Below, piece by piece: positions 25,095 to 32,563 of a DNA stretch of 64,000 nucleotides (position 1 is its first letter; each line of letters opens with the position of its first letter). The translations under genes and the position numbers were made by a program. Source of the stretch: Bacteroidota bacterium (lineage in GTDB: Bacteria; Bacteroidota; Bacteroidia; Bacteroidales; F082); NCBI GenBank assembly GCA_023396415.1, contig JAEWWJ010000120.1, forward strand, positions 1 to 64,000, written 5' to 3'. The notes under the pieces were generated by a model. That model was given only the letters and a program-made list of their open reading frames with translations. It was not told the DNA's origin and did not search any database.

Positions 25095-25895
25095 TTAGGT
25101 AGAGTTGATAGGAGCTTTACTGGCTATTTGCTCTCTGATTGCATAGCGATGCCGCAGACCCATTTGATATCCGATCTCAAAAATTTCATCAGCGTGCTGA
25201 AAATCAAAAGTGCCAAACCGAAACACTTCCGGGGCATCTATCAGCACATCGCAGGCATCCATTTGGCCAGAAATGGTGTTATTTACTGCCAAATTTAAGC
25301 TGCGTTCACTCACTGCTTTTATGGAAGTAAAAGCTGTTTCAACTTCAAGAATGTTATAAGTTTGAACCCCAACCACAAGTCTTTTGTTGTTTTTTAGACA
25401 TTGTATCGGAAGGTTATTGGTCAAACCTCCATCTACATAATAATAGTTTCCAATGTGCACGGGTTGAAAAATAACCGGAATGGAAGCAGAAGCCACCACC
25501 CAGTCAATCAATGGCCCCTCGGTGATGAGTTCGTTACAGCCTTTGTTGAGATTAGTAACAGAAATAATAAGAGGAATGTTCAAGTCTTTAAACATTTGGG
25601 CCTTAAGAAAAAGCTGCAATTGTTCGCGTAAAACCACCAGCGAGCCAAGGCCACCTCTTCTTCCAATCCACGAGGGTAGGGTAGTTAGCTCCGGTTTTTT
25701 AATGGCTTTTAACATATCGCCTGGTGCTACTCCTCCGGCATACATTGCCCCAACAATGGCGCCCATGCTGGCGCCCGAAATAATTTCTGGTTTTAGGTTG
25801 ATTTCATCCAAGGCTTTAAGAAAACCCGAATGAATAATGCCCCTTGCACCGCCGCCGCTGAGCGCCAGTCCAAAGGGCATTGTATCGGTTTTCAT
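25095..25895 (-). CDS. Patatin-like phospholipase (RssA type)
   Basis: A 266-residue bacterial patatin. The oxyanion loop is GGGARG near residue 14, the nucleophile serine is in GASMG (about 40-44), and the second dyad residue is the Asp of DGGL. These esterases hydrolyse acyl chains of phospholipids or lysophospholipids. There is no signal peptide, so it is cytoplasmic or peripheral at the membrane. It is first in a two-gene operon with the antiporter. Confidence 0.93.
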   Translation of the reverse strand: MKTDTMPFGLALSGGGARGIIHSGFLKALDEINLKPEIISGASMGAIVGAMYAGGVAPGDMLKAIKKPELTTLPSWIGRRGGLGSLVVLREQLQLFLKAQMFKDLNIPLIISVTNLNKGCNELITEGPLIDWVVASASIPVIFQPVHIGNYYYVDGGLTNNLPIQCLKNNKRLVVGVQTYNILEVETAFTSIKAVSERSLNLAVNNTISGQMDACDVLIDAPEVFRFGTFDFQHADEIFEIGYQMGLRHRYAIREQIASKAPINST

Positions 25896-25920
25896 CTTGA
25901 TTCAAGTTTATTAGGTTGAA

Positions 25921-25928
25921 CAAAGATA
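25921..25928 (-). promoter_or_regulatory. Candidate -7 element for the patatin-antiporter operon
   Basis: TATCTTTG on the minus strand fits TAnnTTTG, 25 bases upstream of the ATG at 25895. A -33 TTG is not evident. Confidence 0.45.
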
Positions 25929-25946
25929 AAAAAAGAATCTAAAAAG

Positions 25947-26279
25947 TTAAGCTTTTATCATGGTTAATATCATTTTAAATGCTTTGGTAGCCAAAACGGC
26001 ATGAGAAATATGCGCCGGCATTATGATGCTTTCACCGGTTTCGAGCAAATGGTTTTTGCCATCAATTACAATTGTAGCTTCGCCATCAATCACTTGAACC
26101 ATAGCGTCAAAAGGGGCAGTGTGTTCTGACAGACTTTCGCCTTGGGCAAATGCAAATAGGGTTACATTTCCTTTTTCATTTTTAACGACTTGCTTGCTCA
26201 CAATTCCCGAATCGGCATAAGCGATGGAATTGACGAAATTGAATTTTGTGCCTTTGGCAAACGTATTCATAGTAAACAT
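25947..26279 (-). CDS. Small cupin-domain protein
   Basis: A 110-residue single cupin barrel. The two motifs are recognisable: GESLSEHTAPFDAMVQVIDGE (shortened, with one His and two acidic residues) and a GESIIMPAHISHAV second motif with His. Such proteins bind a metal and act as sugar-binding, dioxygenase-like or sensor proteins. The exact role cannot be read. A second ATG three codons in (26270) is equally possible as start. Confidence 0.85.
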   Translation of the reverse strand: MFTMNTFAKGTKFNFVNSIAYADSGIVSKQVVKNEKGNVTLFAFAQGESLSEHTAPFDAMVQVIDGEATIVIDGKNHLLETGESIIMPAHISHAVLATKAFKMILTMIKA

Positions 26280-26351
26280 AATCTTCGACTTTTTTTTGAC
26301 AGATAAACACCAAGCAGACCTGCATAGGCGCTTAACTATCAGAGTTAATAT

Positions 26352-27641
26352 TTATTTAAAAAATACCGGTTTAAAGCTCAACATGAGCCATGCCCAGTTG
26401 CTATTTTCTTTGTGGTCGCCGCCTGAAACTACGGCAAGTGTTTCTGTTCCAAACATTTGTGAATAACCTGCTGAAAGGCTGGCAATATCATTAAGTTTGT
26501 AGGTCATGGATAAATCAACCTCTGTTCCAAATCCATTACTCATGGTTTCAACCAACTGTGCCGGTTTTAAAACATCTGCGGCTGCGGCAAAAAAGTGTGT
26601 TGTAAGTTGATAGCTTGCCTTTTTGTATTTATAGTTTAGGTTCACAAATACATCGCTTAATCCAACATTGTTGATGTGCTTGCCTACATAAAAATAATCC
26701 ATGAAGCCATTAAATTTGTGATTGGTTCCATAAAAAGGATTAAAACTATTGTTGGTGTAATTGGCGTTAGCTGCCTTTTCTTTTTGGCTTGTTCCTGACA
26801 AAAGCTCGTAGCCTGCACCCACTCCCCAAGCGTTATTTAGCTTATAATCAGCACCTGCCATCAGATTATAGGCTTGCAAATCGCGATCGGCGGCATCTTT
26901 TCCTGTACTGAAATAGATGTTGCCATAAAGCGTTGTTTTATCTGTTTTGTAATTCAAATGGGTTCCGATAGTTTGGCTGAAAATACTTTTGAATTTATCT
27001 TTCCCATCTTCAGCGTATTTGAACTCCATACCATTGTTTAAGGCTAAAAAGCTGAGCGACAATTTGTCGAATTTTTTATTGAACCACAGAAACTGCATGC
27101 TTTTGTAGTTAGAAGTCATGTCATAAACGGTGGTAAAAAGTTGGTCGCTTTGCTGATTAAAGGCCAAACCGGCATGAAGCTTAAAGCTGCTTTCGTATTT
27201 AAGTAAAAGCAAATCGTGTGCACGTGCTTGCTGCGCCCAGTCAACGTTTCCAAATATTCTGGCATCGTCATAAACCAATTCTTGACGGCCAACTTTAGCC
27301 GAAAAATGTGAATTGAAACCATATTCTGCCCAAGCCTGATGAATCATCAGTCGGTTAGAAACTGAAGTAAGTTGTGGCGTTTCGCCCCACAAACGAACAT
27401 CTTGGATGCTCAAACCAAACTTCATATTGTCTAAGGTATAGCCTACGTTCAAGCGCGTGCGCTGTGAAATTTGGAAAGCTGCCTCAGCATCGGGAAGGGC
27501 CATCGTTTTAAACCCATGACGGTATTCGGCACGTGGACGAAACTCGCCCGAAAGGCTAAATTGGGCCGACAACAAGGTGCTGATCGAGAGCAAAGCAATC
27601 AACATAAAACTTTGTAAGAATTTAAATCTGTAATTTTTCAT
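26352..27641 (-). CDS. Outer-membrane beta-barrel porin (alginate-export-like family)
   Basis: About 429 residues with a signal peptide (MKNYRFKFLQSFMLIALLS, cleavage after LSAQ) and a mature region of alternating amphipathic strands. It begins FSLSGEFRPRAEYRHG and ends with a C-terminal aromatic (VFFK region). It resembles the alginate-export (AlgE-like) porin family found in many Bacteroidota, but the transported substrate is unknown and no alginate genes are nearby. The open frame extends to 27680, but the signal peptide and the -7 element at 27678-27685 favour 27641 (or 27647). Confidence 0.8.
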   Translation of the reverse strand: MKNYRFKFLQSFMLIALLSISTLLSAQFSLSGEFRPRAEYRHGFKTMALPDAEAAFQISQRTRLNVGYTLDNMKFGLSIQDVRLWGETPQLTSVSNRLMIHQAWAEYGFNSHFSAKVGRQELVYDDARIFGNVDWAQQARAHDLLLLKYESSFKLHAGLAFNQQSDQLFTTVYDMTSNYKSMQFLWFNKKFDKLSLSFLALNNGMEFKYAEDGKDKFKSIFSQTIGTHLNYKTDKTTLYGNIYFSTGKDAADRDLQAYNLMAGADYKLNNAWGVGAGYELLSGTSQKEKAANANYTNNSFNPFYGTNHKFNGFMDYFYVGKHINNVGLSDVFVNLNYKYKKASYQLTTHFFAAAADVLKPAQLVETMSNGFGTEVDLSMTYKLNDIASLSAGYSQMFGTETLAVVSGGDHKENSNWAWLMLSFKPVFFK

Positions 27642-27677
27642 TTGCATAATTTTTTGGTTTGAACTGGATATGAAAAA

Positions 27678-27685
27678 CAAAAATA
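27678..27685 (-). promoter_or_regulatory. Candidate -7 element for the porin gene
   Basis: TATTTTTG on the minus strand fits TAnnTTTG and lies 37 bases before the ATG at 27641. It overlaps the longest open frame and so supports the shorter start. Confidence 0.4.
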
Positions 27686-27867
27686 AGACATTATGAAGGA
27701 AATAAAGTGATCAATTAACCTCAATGACGACAAAAAATACAAATCGAAGCAATTTGTGTTATCAAATAAAAGGATTGAATGTTAGGCTTCTTTTTCATGG
27801 ATTTTGATTGTGAAAAATGGATTATTCTATGAAAACATTTCAGAGCTTAGGTAGCCAAAGTGTTCGC

Positions 27868-28266
27868 TCACAAATAATCAGCTAAACTGTGTTTCTGCAA
27901 ATGATCTTTAAAATCGTTGGTCATTTTAAAGGTAACGTTGTCCATAATGCACTTATTGAACGGACAAATATGCTTGTCGTGAGGGCAGGAGGTGGCTTCA
28001 ATTTTACCTTCGATAGATTCATAAATATCGAGAAGCGAAATATCAGCGGCATCTCTTTTCAGACTAAAACCGCCATTGGGGCCGCGGTGCGAATCAAGGA
28101 AATTATCCTTCACCAAACGCTGAAAAATCTTAGCTACATGGTGTTTTGAGCTTTTGGTAATATCAGCAATCTGAATCACATTGGCCTTTCCACCCGATTT
28201 GGCAACGATGATCATTCCGTGCAAAGCAATGGAGGCTCCTTCAGTAAGTGTTACAATTTTAGACAT
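27868..28266 (-). CDS. Rrf2-family transcriptional regulator with Fe-S cysteines
   Basis: A 132-residue winged-helix regulator. Residues 1-70 form the Rrf2 DNA-binding domain (HHVAKIFQRLVKDNFLDSHRGPNGGF is the recognition helix and wing). C94, C101 and C106 match the three-cysteine cluster site of IscR/NsrR proteins, so it probably senses iron-sulfur status, NO or redox state. It is divergent from a putative heavy-metal exporter, and a palindrome overlaps its own start of transcription, suggesting autoregulation. NrfHA, 10 kb away, could be a target if it is NsrR-like, but this is untested. Confidence 0.9.
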   Translation of the reverse strand: MSKIVTLTEGASIALHGMIIVAKSGGKANVIQIADITKSSKHHVAKIFQRLVKDNFLDSHRGPNGGFSLKRDAADISLLDIYESIEGKIEATSCPHDKHICPFNKCIMDNVTFKMTNDFKDHLQKHSLADYL

Positions 28267-28277
28267 TTCGTAAATGA

Positions 28278-28289
28278 GTATTTAAATAC
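28278..28289. promoter_or_regulatory. Palindromic operator candidate at the Rrf2 transcription start
   Basis: GTATTTAAATAC is a perfect 12-base palindrome centred about 17 bases upstream of the Rrf2 ATG. The promoter at 28290-28320 predicts transcription starting near 28283, inside it. This is where an autoregulatory repressor site would be expected. Confidence 0.5.
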
Positions 28290-28320
28290 CAAAATTACTA
28301 TGATTATTTGAATCAGCAAA
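28290..28320 (-). promoter_or_regulatory. Promoter of the Rrf2 regulator
   Basis: On the minus strand TTTG (28320-28317), 19 bases, TAATTTTG (28297-28290). A very good match to the Bacteroidota consensus. Confidence 0.7.
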
Positions 28321-28344
28321 TCTTTTTTAAAATTAATTGAAGGG

Positions 28345-28372
28345 TTGGTTATCTGAAATTGAAATACTTTTG
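28345..28372 (+). promoter_or_regulatory. Promoter of the heavy-metal exporter gene
   Basis: TTG (28345-28347), 17 bases, TACTTTTG (28365-28372), with the ATG at 28410. It faces away from the Rrf2 promoter; the two -33 elements lie 24 bases apart. Confidence 0.65.
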
Positions 28373-28409
28373 CAATCTGCAATCAAACGCAACCTAAATC
28401 CTTCGTTTT

Positions 28410-29510
28410 ATGATCTTCACTATGCTGCAACAAACTTTTATCATCACCACATTTGTAATGGGTATGATGATCATTATTGAATACATTAACGTGCAAACAC
28501 GAGGGATGTGGTCGGACAAAATCCAACATTCTCCTTTTATGCAAATTATATTGGGTTCGCTTATGGGTGTAATTCCGGGTTGTTTGGGTTCTTATACCAT
28601 GGTTTCGCTTTATGTTCACCGCGTGGTGATGTTTCCGGCAATAGTGGCTACCATGATTGCTACCTCGGGCGACGAGGCCTTCATTATGTTCTCGCTGTTT
28701 CCGGCCACGGCCTTTAAATTGCACCTTATTTTACTCGGTATTGCCATTGTAGCTGGTGTTGTGGTGCATTTTACTGTCAAGAATAAATTTATTGGGTTAA
28801 AAGGTCATGGCGATCTTCCGCTGCACAACCGGAACGAAGAGTGTAGGCCTTTTCACCCTGCCAACGCGATAGAAAATCTCCGCAATCTCAGTTTCACCAG
28901 GGCTTTGCTGATTGCTGGAGTTGCGGGTATTTTGATCTTGCTTTTCAGCGGCACAATTGACGGAAGCCATCACTTAAACACTTTGATGGGTGGCGAAGTG
29001 GATGTTCACCACGATCATTCACATGCAGGGCACGACCACAGCGGCGAGGCAGATTGGATTCGCATCAGTTTGATTGCCATTTTTAGTATCATCCTATTTA
29101 TTATCGTTAGTACGAAAGAACATTTCTTGCAAGAACATTTGTGGCATCACATTATCAGAAAACACTTTTTGAAAATTTTTCTTTGGACATTTGGTGTTTT
29201 GGCGTTGATTTTTTTCATGAACCAATACATCAACCTCCAATCATGGATTTCCGGGAATCTCTGGATAGTATTGGGACTTGCGTTGCTGATTGGTATAATT
29301 CCCGAATCAGGCCCTCATTATATTTTCGTGATGTTGTTTGCTCAAGGTGTTTTGCCCATTAGCATTCTTCTGGCCAGTTCAATTGCACAAGATGGACACG
29401 GAACTCTGCCACTTTTAGCTGAAACGCCGAGGGGTTTCATAGCCGTGAAAATAGTCAATCTTTTGGTAGCATTTTTGGCCGGTTCTCTCGGAATTTTGAT
29501 GGGTTGGTAA
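28410..29510 (+). CDS. Putative heavy-metal exporter (ArsP_2/10TM family)
   Basis: A 366-residue membrane protein with roughly ten helices. Two similar halves contain GVIPGCLGSYTMVS and GIIPESGPHYIFVML motifs, as in the 10TM putative heavy-metal (arsenic/manganese) exporter family. A cytosolic or periplasmic histidine-rich loop, HHDHSHAGHDH near residues 197-207, is a likely metal-binding segment. It is divergent from an Fe-S type Rrf2 regulator, a possible controller. The transported ion is unknown. ATG at 28410 or 28422. Confidence 0.8.
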   Translation: MIFTMLQQTFIITTFVMGMMIIIEYINVQTRGMWSDKIQHSPFMQIILGSLMGVIPGCLGSYTMVSLYVHRVVMFPAIVATMIATSGDEAFIMFSLFPATAFKLHLILLGIAIVAGVVVHFTVKNKFIGLKGHGDLPLHNRNEECRPFHPANAIENLRNLSFTRALLIAGVAGILILLFSGTIDGSHHLNTLMGGEVDVHHDHSHAGHDHSGEADWIRISLIAIFSIILFIIVSTKEHFLQEHLWHHIIRKHFLKIFLWTFGVLALIFFMNQYINLQSWISGNLWIVLGLALLIGIIPESGPHYIFVMLFAQGVLPISILLASSIAQDGHGTLPLLAETPRGFIAVKIVNLLVAFLAGSLGILMGW

Positions 29511-29537
29511 AGAGTTTTAACCCACAAGCATGAAATT

Positions 29538-30410
29538 TTAATGCGTTTTGGTCATTGTTGAGGGCACGGCAATGATGAAATCAGCTAGGTTTTTCTTTTC
29601 ATGAGGAACACGGATCGGTTGATCGGTTTCAATTGTGGATATGGTTACGATTTTCAAATCAGGGACTAGGCGACGGAGGTACCAAATAATACCTTCATAA
29701 TTGTCGGAATGATAAGCGCCGTTGTAATGGATAAAAGGTTTGGAAGGTTCCAAATTGCTGTAAATGAACCACGCCATGGTGGCATCCTTGATGGCTTGTG
29801 CTTTCGGAAAGTTTTCGGTTGACCGACCGTGGCCCATATCGCCCATCATTTCAATCATTTTCACATAACCGGGCAGCGACGCATCATAAGCGATGGGCAG
29901 GGGAGGCATCAGGGCTTTTTCGTTGTCGGGTAGGGAGTCGAGCGCTTCAAAGCCTTTGCGGAAAACCAAACTGGCGTATTTTCGAGGAATATTCGTAGCA
30001 ACAAAGCGGAAGCCATTGTCTTTCGCTAAATCAACAAGCGGGGCATAGTCGGTGGCATAGTTGGGCCAAAGACGTGCTACTTTTTTCAGGCTATCATATT
30101 TTATTTCTTGGGCAAGATATTGGTTCAAAAAACTTTGGTTGTCCGTTTCAAACATTTCGGCACCCAGTGTCAAGCCGTTGGGATGACTTAACCGCAGGTC
30201 GTTGGTAAGTTCAAACTGAAGCCAATGGCTGAGCGGGTTGTTGTGCAGCTCGCCAAAAAACACCACATCAGCTTGATTTGCTGTTTTGAGGAGCGTTTTA
30301 TACTTTACGGATTTCCCCTTTTGGTTAAACAGCTGATAAGCAGGTTTATCACTCTTAAAAGACGACAGCGTAGCAACGGCAAGCAGTAAAACAAATATTT
30401 TATATCTCAT
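29538..30410 (-). CDS. ChaN-like haem-binding/EreA-type protein
   Basis: A 290-residue secreted protein. VVFFGELHNNPLSHWLQ near residue 50 is the signature of the ChaN/haem-binding-uptake (Tiki-related) family, and later GHGR, HYNGAYHSDN and IIWYLRR segments agree. In Campylobacter, ChaN binds haem and takes part in iron uptake. The signal peptide (1-18) lacks a lipobox cysteine, so unlike ChaN proper this one is not expected to be a lipoprotein. It lies six bases after the cytidine deaminase stop and is probably co-transcribed. Confidence 0.88.
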   Translation of the reverse strand: MRYKIFVLLLAVATLSSFKSDKPAYQLFNQKGKSVKYKTLLKTANQADVVFFGELHNNPLSHWLQFELTNDLRLSHPNGLTLGAEMFETDNQSFLNQYLAQEIKYDSLKKVARLWPNYATDYAPLVDLAKDNGFRFVATNIPRKYASLVFRKGFEALDSLPDNEKALMPPLPIAYDASLPGYVKMIEMMGDMGHGRSTENFPKAQAIKDATMAWFIYSNLEPSKPFIHYNGAYHSDNYEGIIWYLRRLVPDLKIVTISTIETDQPIRVPHEKKNLADFIIAVPSTMTKTH

Positions 30411-30416
30411 TATATA

Positions 30417-30908
30417 TTAGTATTTTAGAAGAAAATCACCAAGAAAAGAAAAAGGTAAAAGGCTGCGCATGGAGGGTGCAATAAGCACTGGGCCATGTTG
30501 CCCTTGCATAATGACTTTCATATCGTTTTTTGATTTTTTTTCGTATTCGGCCATCACCTGACGACAAGCGCCACAGGGTGCGATGGGCTCGTCAATCACT
30601 GATTTATCGCTAATGGCAGTGATTGCGATAGCTTCTACTGTGGCTTCAGGATACACAGCATTGGCATGAAAAAGGGCCACCCTTTCGGCGCATAGTCCTG
30701 AAGGATATGCGGCATTTTCTTGGTTATTGCCAATAACAGTGACACCGTTTGATAGCAAAACTGCGGCACCAACTCTAAAACGTGAATAGGGCGCGTAGGC
30801 GTTTTTTGCTGCTTGCTTTGCCTTGTCAAGTAATTCGAGATCGGAATGGGAAAGCTCGTTTAATACGTCGTAGCGGTGCATTTCGAGCTGAAATATTTCT
30901 TTTTTCAT
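30417..30908 (-). CDS. cdd: Cytidine deaminase
   Basis: About 163 residues. The zinc site is CAERVA plus PCGACRQ, the cysteine-type (homotetrameric) cytidine deaminase pattern, and the substrate loop FRVGAAVL is present. It deaminates cytidine and deoxycytidine to uridine nucleosides in pyrimidine salvage. The longest open frame starts at 30950 but adds only a hydrophobic leader-like stretch that overlaps the promoter element at 30927-30934, so ATG 30908 is chosen. ChaN follows in the same transcript. Confidence 0.95.
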   Translation of the reverse strand: MKKEIFQLEMHRYDVLNELSHSDLELLDKAKQAAKNAYAPYSRFRVGAAVLLSNGVTVIGNNQENAAYPSGLCAERVALFHANAVYPEATVEAIAITAISDKSVIDEPIAPCGACRQVMAEYEKKSKNDMKVIMQGQHGPVLIAPSMRSLLPFSFLGDFLLKY

Positions 30909-30926
30909 GGGTAGTATTAAGAAACA

Positions 30927-30934
30927 CAAAAGTA
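30927..30934 (-). promoter_or_regulatory. Candidate -7 element for cdd-chaN
   Basis: TACTTTTG on the minus strand fits TAnnTTTG. Transcription would start near 30920, only about a dozen bases before the ATG at 30908. Confidence 0.45.
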
Positions 30935-31088
30935 ATAATAATCTGCTCAATGCTCTTATGGTCCTTTCAAAGCCTCATTGGCCTATGGACTGCTTGAAGC
31001 AGTTATTGTATTCAATTGAAAGATAAGTAGATATAGGTGATGTCTTTAAAAAAAAAATATTGAGATTTTACTTCAAACCATCATTGAT

Positions 31089-31121
31089 GAAAAAAAAACT
31101 GCATTTGTACATGCAGTTTTT
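31089..31121 (-). terminator. Intrinsic terminator after the small charged protein gene
   Basis: On the minus strand AAAACTGCAT and ATGCAGTTTT form a hairpin with a six-base loop, and the T-tract continues to about 31090. It lies 43 bases after the stop codon at 31164, between that gene and cdd. Confidence 0.8.
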
Positions 31122-31163
31122 GGGTGGTTTAAAGTGCCGATAAGAGGAGGGTAGTCGTGTTTT

Positions 31164-31370
31164 TTAAAACATATCGTCCTCATCAGAATCTATCGCATCT
31201 ATATCGTAATCAAACAAATCCAGCTCAGCATTTTCATCCTCTTCGTCCAACGGGTCATAAATACGCGGCTTTCTATCGCGTTTTACTAACATTTTTTTTA
31301 CTGGTTTTTTTACAAATTCGTCATTGAGATTTACTTCTTTCTGACGTTCTTTTTTCTTTACCGGTTTCAT
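31164..31370 (-). CDS. Small charge-segregated protein of unknown function
   Basis: A 68-residue protein split into two charge blocks: residues 1-36 are strongly basic (Lys/Arg-rich, with repeated VKK), while 40-68 are strongly acidic (DEEDENAELD, DSDEDDMF). No folded domain is obvious; it may be disordered and bind nucleic acid or ribosomes, which is inference only. The strong terminator directly downstream and a sensible frame support a real gene. I do not recognise the family. Confidence 0.6.
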   Translation of the reverse strand: MKPVKKKERQKEVNLNDEFVKKPVKKMLVKRDRKPRIYDPLDEEDENAELDLFDYDIDAIDSDEDDMF

Positions 31371-31919
31371 GGGAAAGTGTAAATGTTGGGTTTAAAATTA
31401 AAATATAATTGAATTTGAAAATTTTATGCAAAGGCATCCACTTTGATTGAACTAACATTAAAACTGTTGGATGTTGTCCTCTGATCGTAAGATGATAGAG
31501 GCGTGCAGGTATGTGCTAAATAAACAGGCATTGCTGAATAATTCGGTCTAATAGAGAGGCTATTGTTATAACTGCAATTTGAATTTCGCTGCAATTTTAA
31601 TAAATTTTCAAATAAAGCAAAACATTCTTTCATTTTTTTTTCAAGATGGCCGTGTTTTTCTGCCTGTCGGACTAAAAAAGACCCAAAAACACGCAAAATT
31701 TATCTAAAATATTGATTAAGAGCAGAAATCCAAACCTGAATATGGAAAGCTTTCGAACACGATTTGTTTCAATCTATTGATTTAGGTTATCCTGGAAAAT
31801 TGATTTTCCTTTTTGTCAAAACAATGGCCTTCATGTCTTTTTGGTTGCACTACTTCTTTCGGCACAAAACAACATTTAAGTGCAGTTTGAAAAACAATCC
31901 AAGTTGTTTCAATAGGAAG
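31371..31919. other. Intergenic region with no identifiable gene
   Basis: About 550 AT-rich bases between the small charged protein and rnpA. A leftward 90-codon open frame at 31424-31696 has low-complexity composition and no recognisable features. No tRNA or rpmH (the usual rnpA neighbour) is present. The rnpA -7 element lies at its right end. A small RNA cannot be excluded. Confidence 0.4.
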
Positions 31920-31927
31920 TATCTTTG
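31920..31927 (+). promoter_or_regulatory. Candidate -7 element for rnpA-yidD
   Basis: TATCTTTG fits TAnnTTTG, 16 bases before the ATG at 31944. A TTG lies only 13 bases upstream (31904-31906), shorter than normal. It supports the short rnpA start. Confidence 0.45.
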
Positions 31928-31943
31928 CCGACAAGTTTCAACT

Positions 31944-32348
31944 ATGAAAGCACATCAACTCCCCAAAGCCATGCGTTTGGATGGAAAAAAAAACGTGGGT
32001 CGGCTGTTTACTTCCGGCACATCTTTTTTTTGTTACCCATTTAAAGTGATTTACTTTCAACACGTTGATGAATCAGACAGCCAACTTCGAGTATTGGTTT
32101 CGGCATCGCGGCGAACGTTTAAAAATGCAACCGATCGCAACACCATTAAAAGACGCATTAGAGAAGCTTGGCGGAAAAATAAAAATGAACTTTTAGAAGA
32201 CCAAATAACCAAAGGAACATCCCTCGATGTGGGATTGATTTACACAGCTAAAACCATATTGGATAGCCACTTGATAGAAGACAAAATAAAACAAACAATT
32301 CAACGTTTATTGCAGCGTGAAACATTGGATAATAAAGATACCCTCTAA
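31944..32348 (+). CDS. rnpA: Ribonuclease P protein component
   Basis: A 134-residue RnpA. The conserved basic helix is present as NATDRNTIKRRIREAWR, with VLVSASRRTFK before it. It is the protein cofactor of RNase P and assists 5' maturation of tRNAs. The open frame begins at 31764, but homologues start near MKAHQLPKAMRL, and the promoter element just upstream agrees with 31944. yidD follows and may overlap its end, the widespread rnpA-yidD coupling. The usual rpmH gene is not upstream. Confidence 0.93.
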   Translation: MKAHQLPKAMRLDGKKNVGRLFTSGTSFFCYPFKVIYFQHVDESDSQLRVLVSASRRTFKNATDRNTIKRRIREAWRKNKNELLEDQITKGTSLDVGLIYTAKTILDSHLIEDKIKQTIQRLLQRETLDNKDTL

Positions 32349-32550
32349 ACTTATGATACTCCTCATCAGGCTGTATCAATACACCCTTTCACCTTTTATT
32401 GGGCGTGCCTGCCGATATACCCCAACCTGCTCGCATTATAGCGTTGAAGCTATACAAAAATATGGCGCAATCAAAGGAGGTCGGCTGGCAGCAAAACGCG
32501 TGGCAAGTTGTCATCCGTGGGGTGGAAGTGGTTATGATCCTGTACCTTAG
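32317..32550 (+). CDS. yidD: Membrane protein insertion efficiency factor YidD
   Basis: A 77-residue YidD. The hallmark CRYTPTCSHYSVEAIQKYG is followed by GGRLAAKRVASCHPWGGSGYDPVP. It helps YidC/Sec insert membrane proteins. The ATG at 32317 overlaps rnpA by 32 bases; an ATG at 32353, just after the rnpA stop, is the alternative. The longer start gives the usual hydrophobic lead-in (IPSKLMILLIRLYQ) and is preferred slightly. Confidence 0.92.
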   Translation: MKHWIIKIPSKLMILLIRLYQYTLSPFIGRACRYTPTCSHYSVEAIQKYGAIKGGRLAAKRVASCHPWGGSGYDPVP

Positions 32551-32563
32551 ACAATCAATTTTT

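Noticed and set aside
31424..31696. Leftward 90-codon open frame between the small charged protein and rnpA
   Set aside because: Composition is Ser/Asn/Leu-rich with no motif, signal or conserved-looking segment, and no promoter fits it; it looks like a chance frame in AT-rich DNA.
32399..32563. 55-codon N-terminal extension of the S41 protease frame
   Set aside because: It lies within yidD in another frame, and the protease signal peptide begins at 32564.
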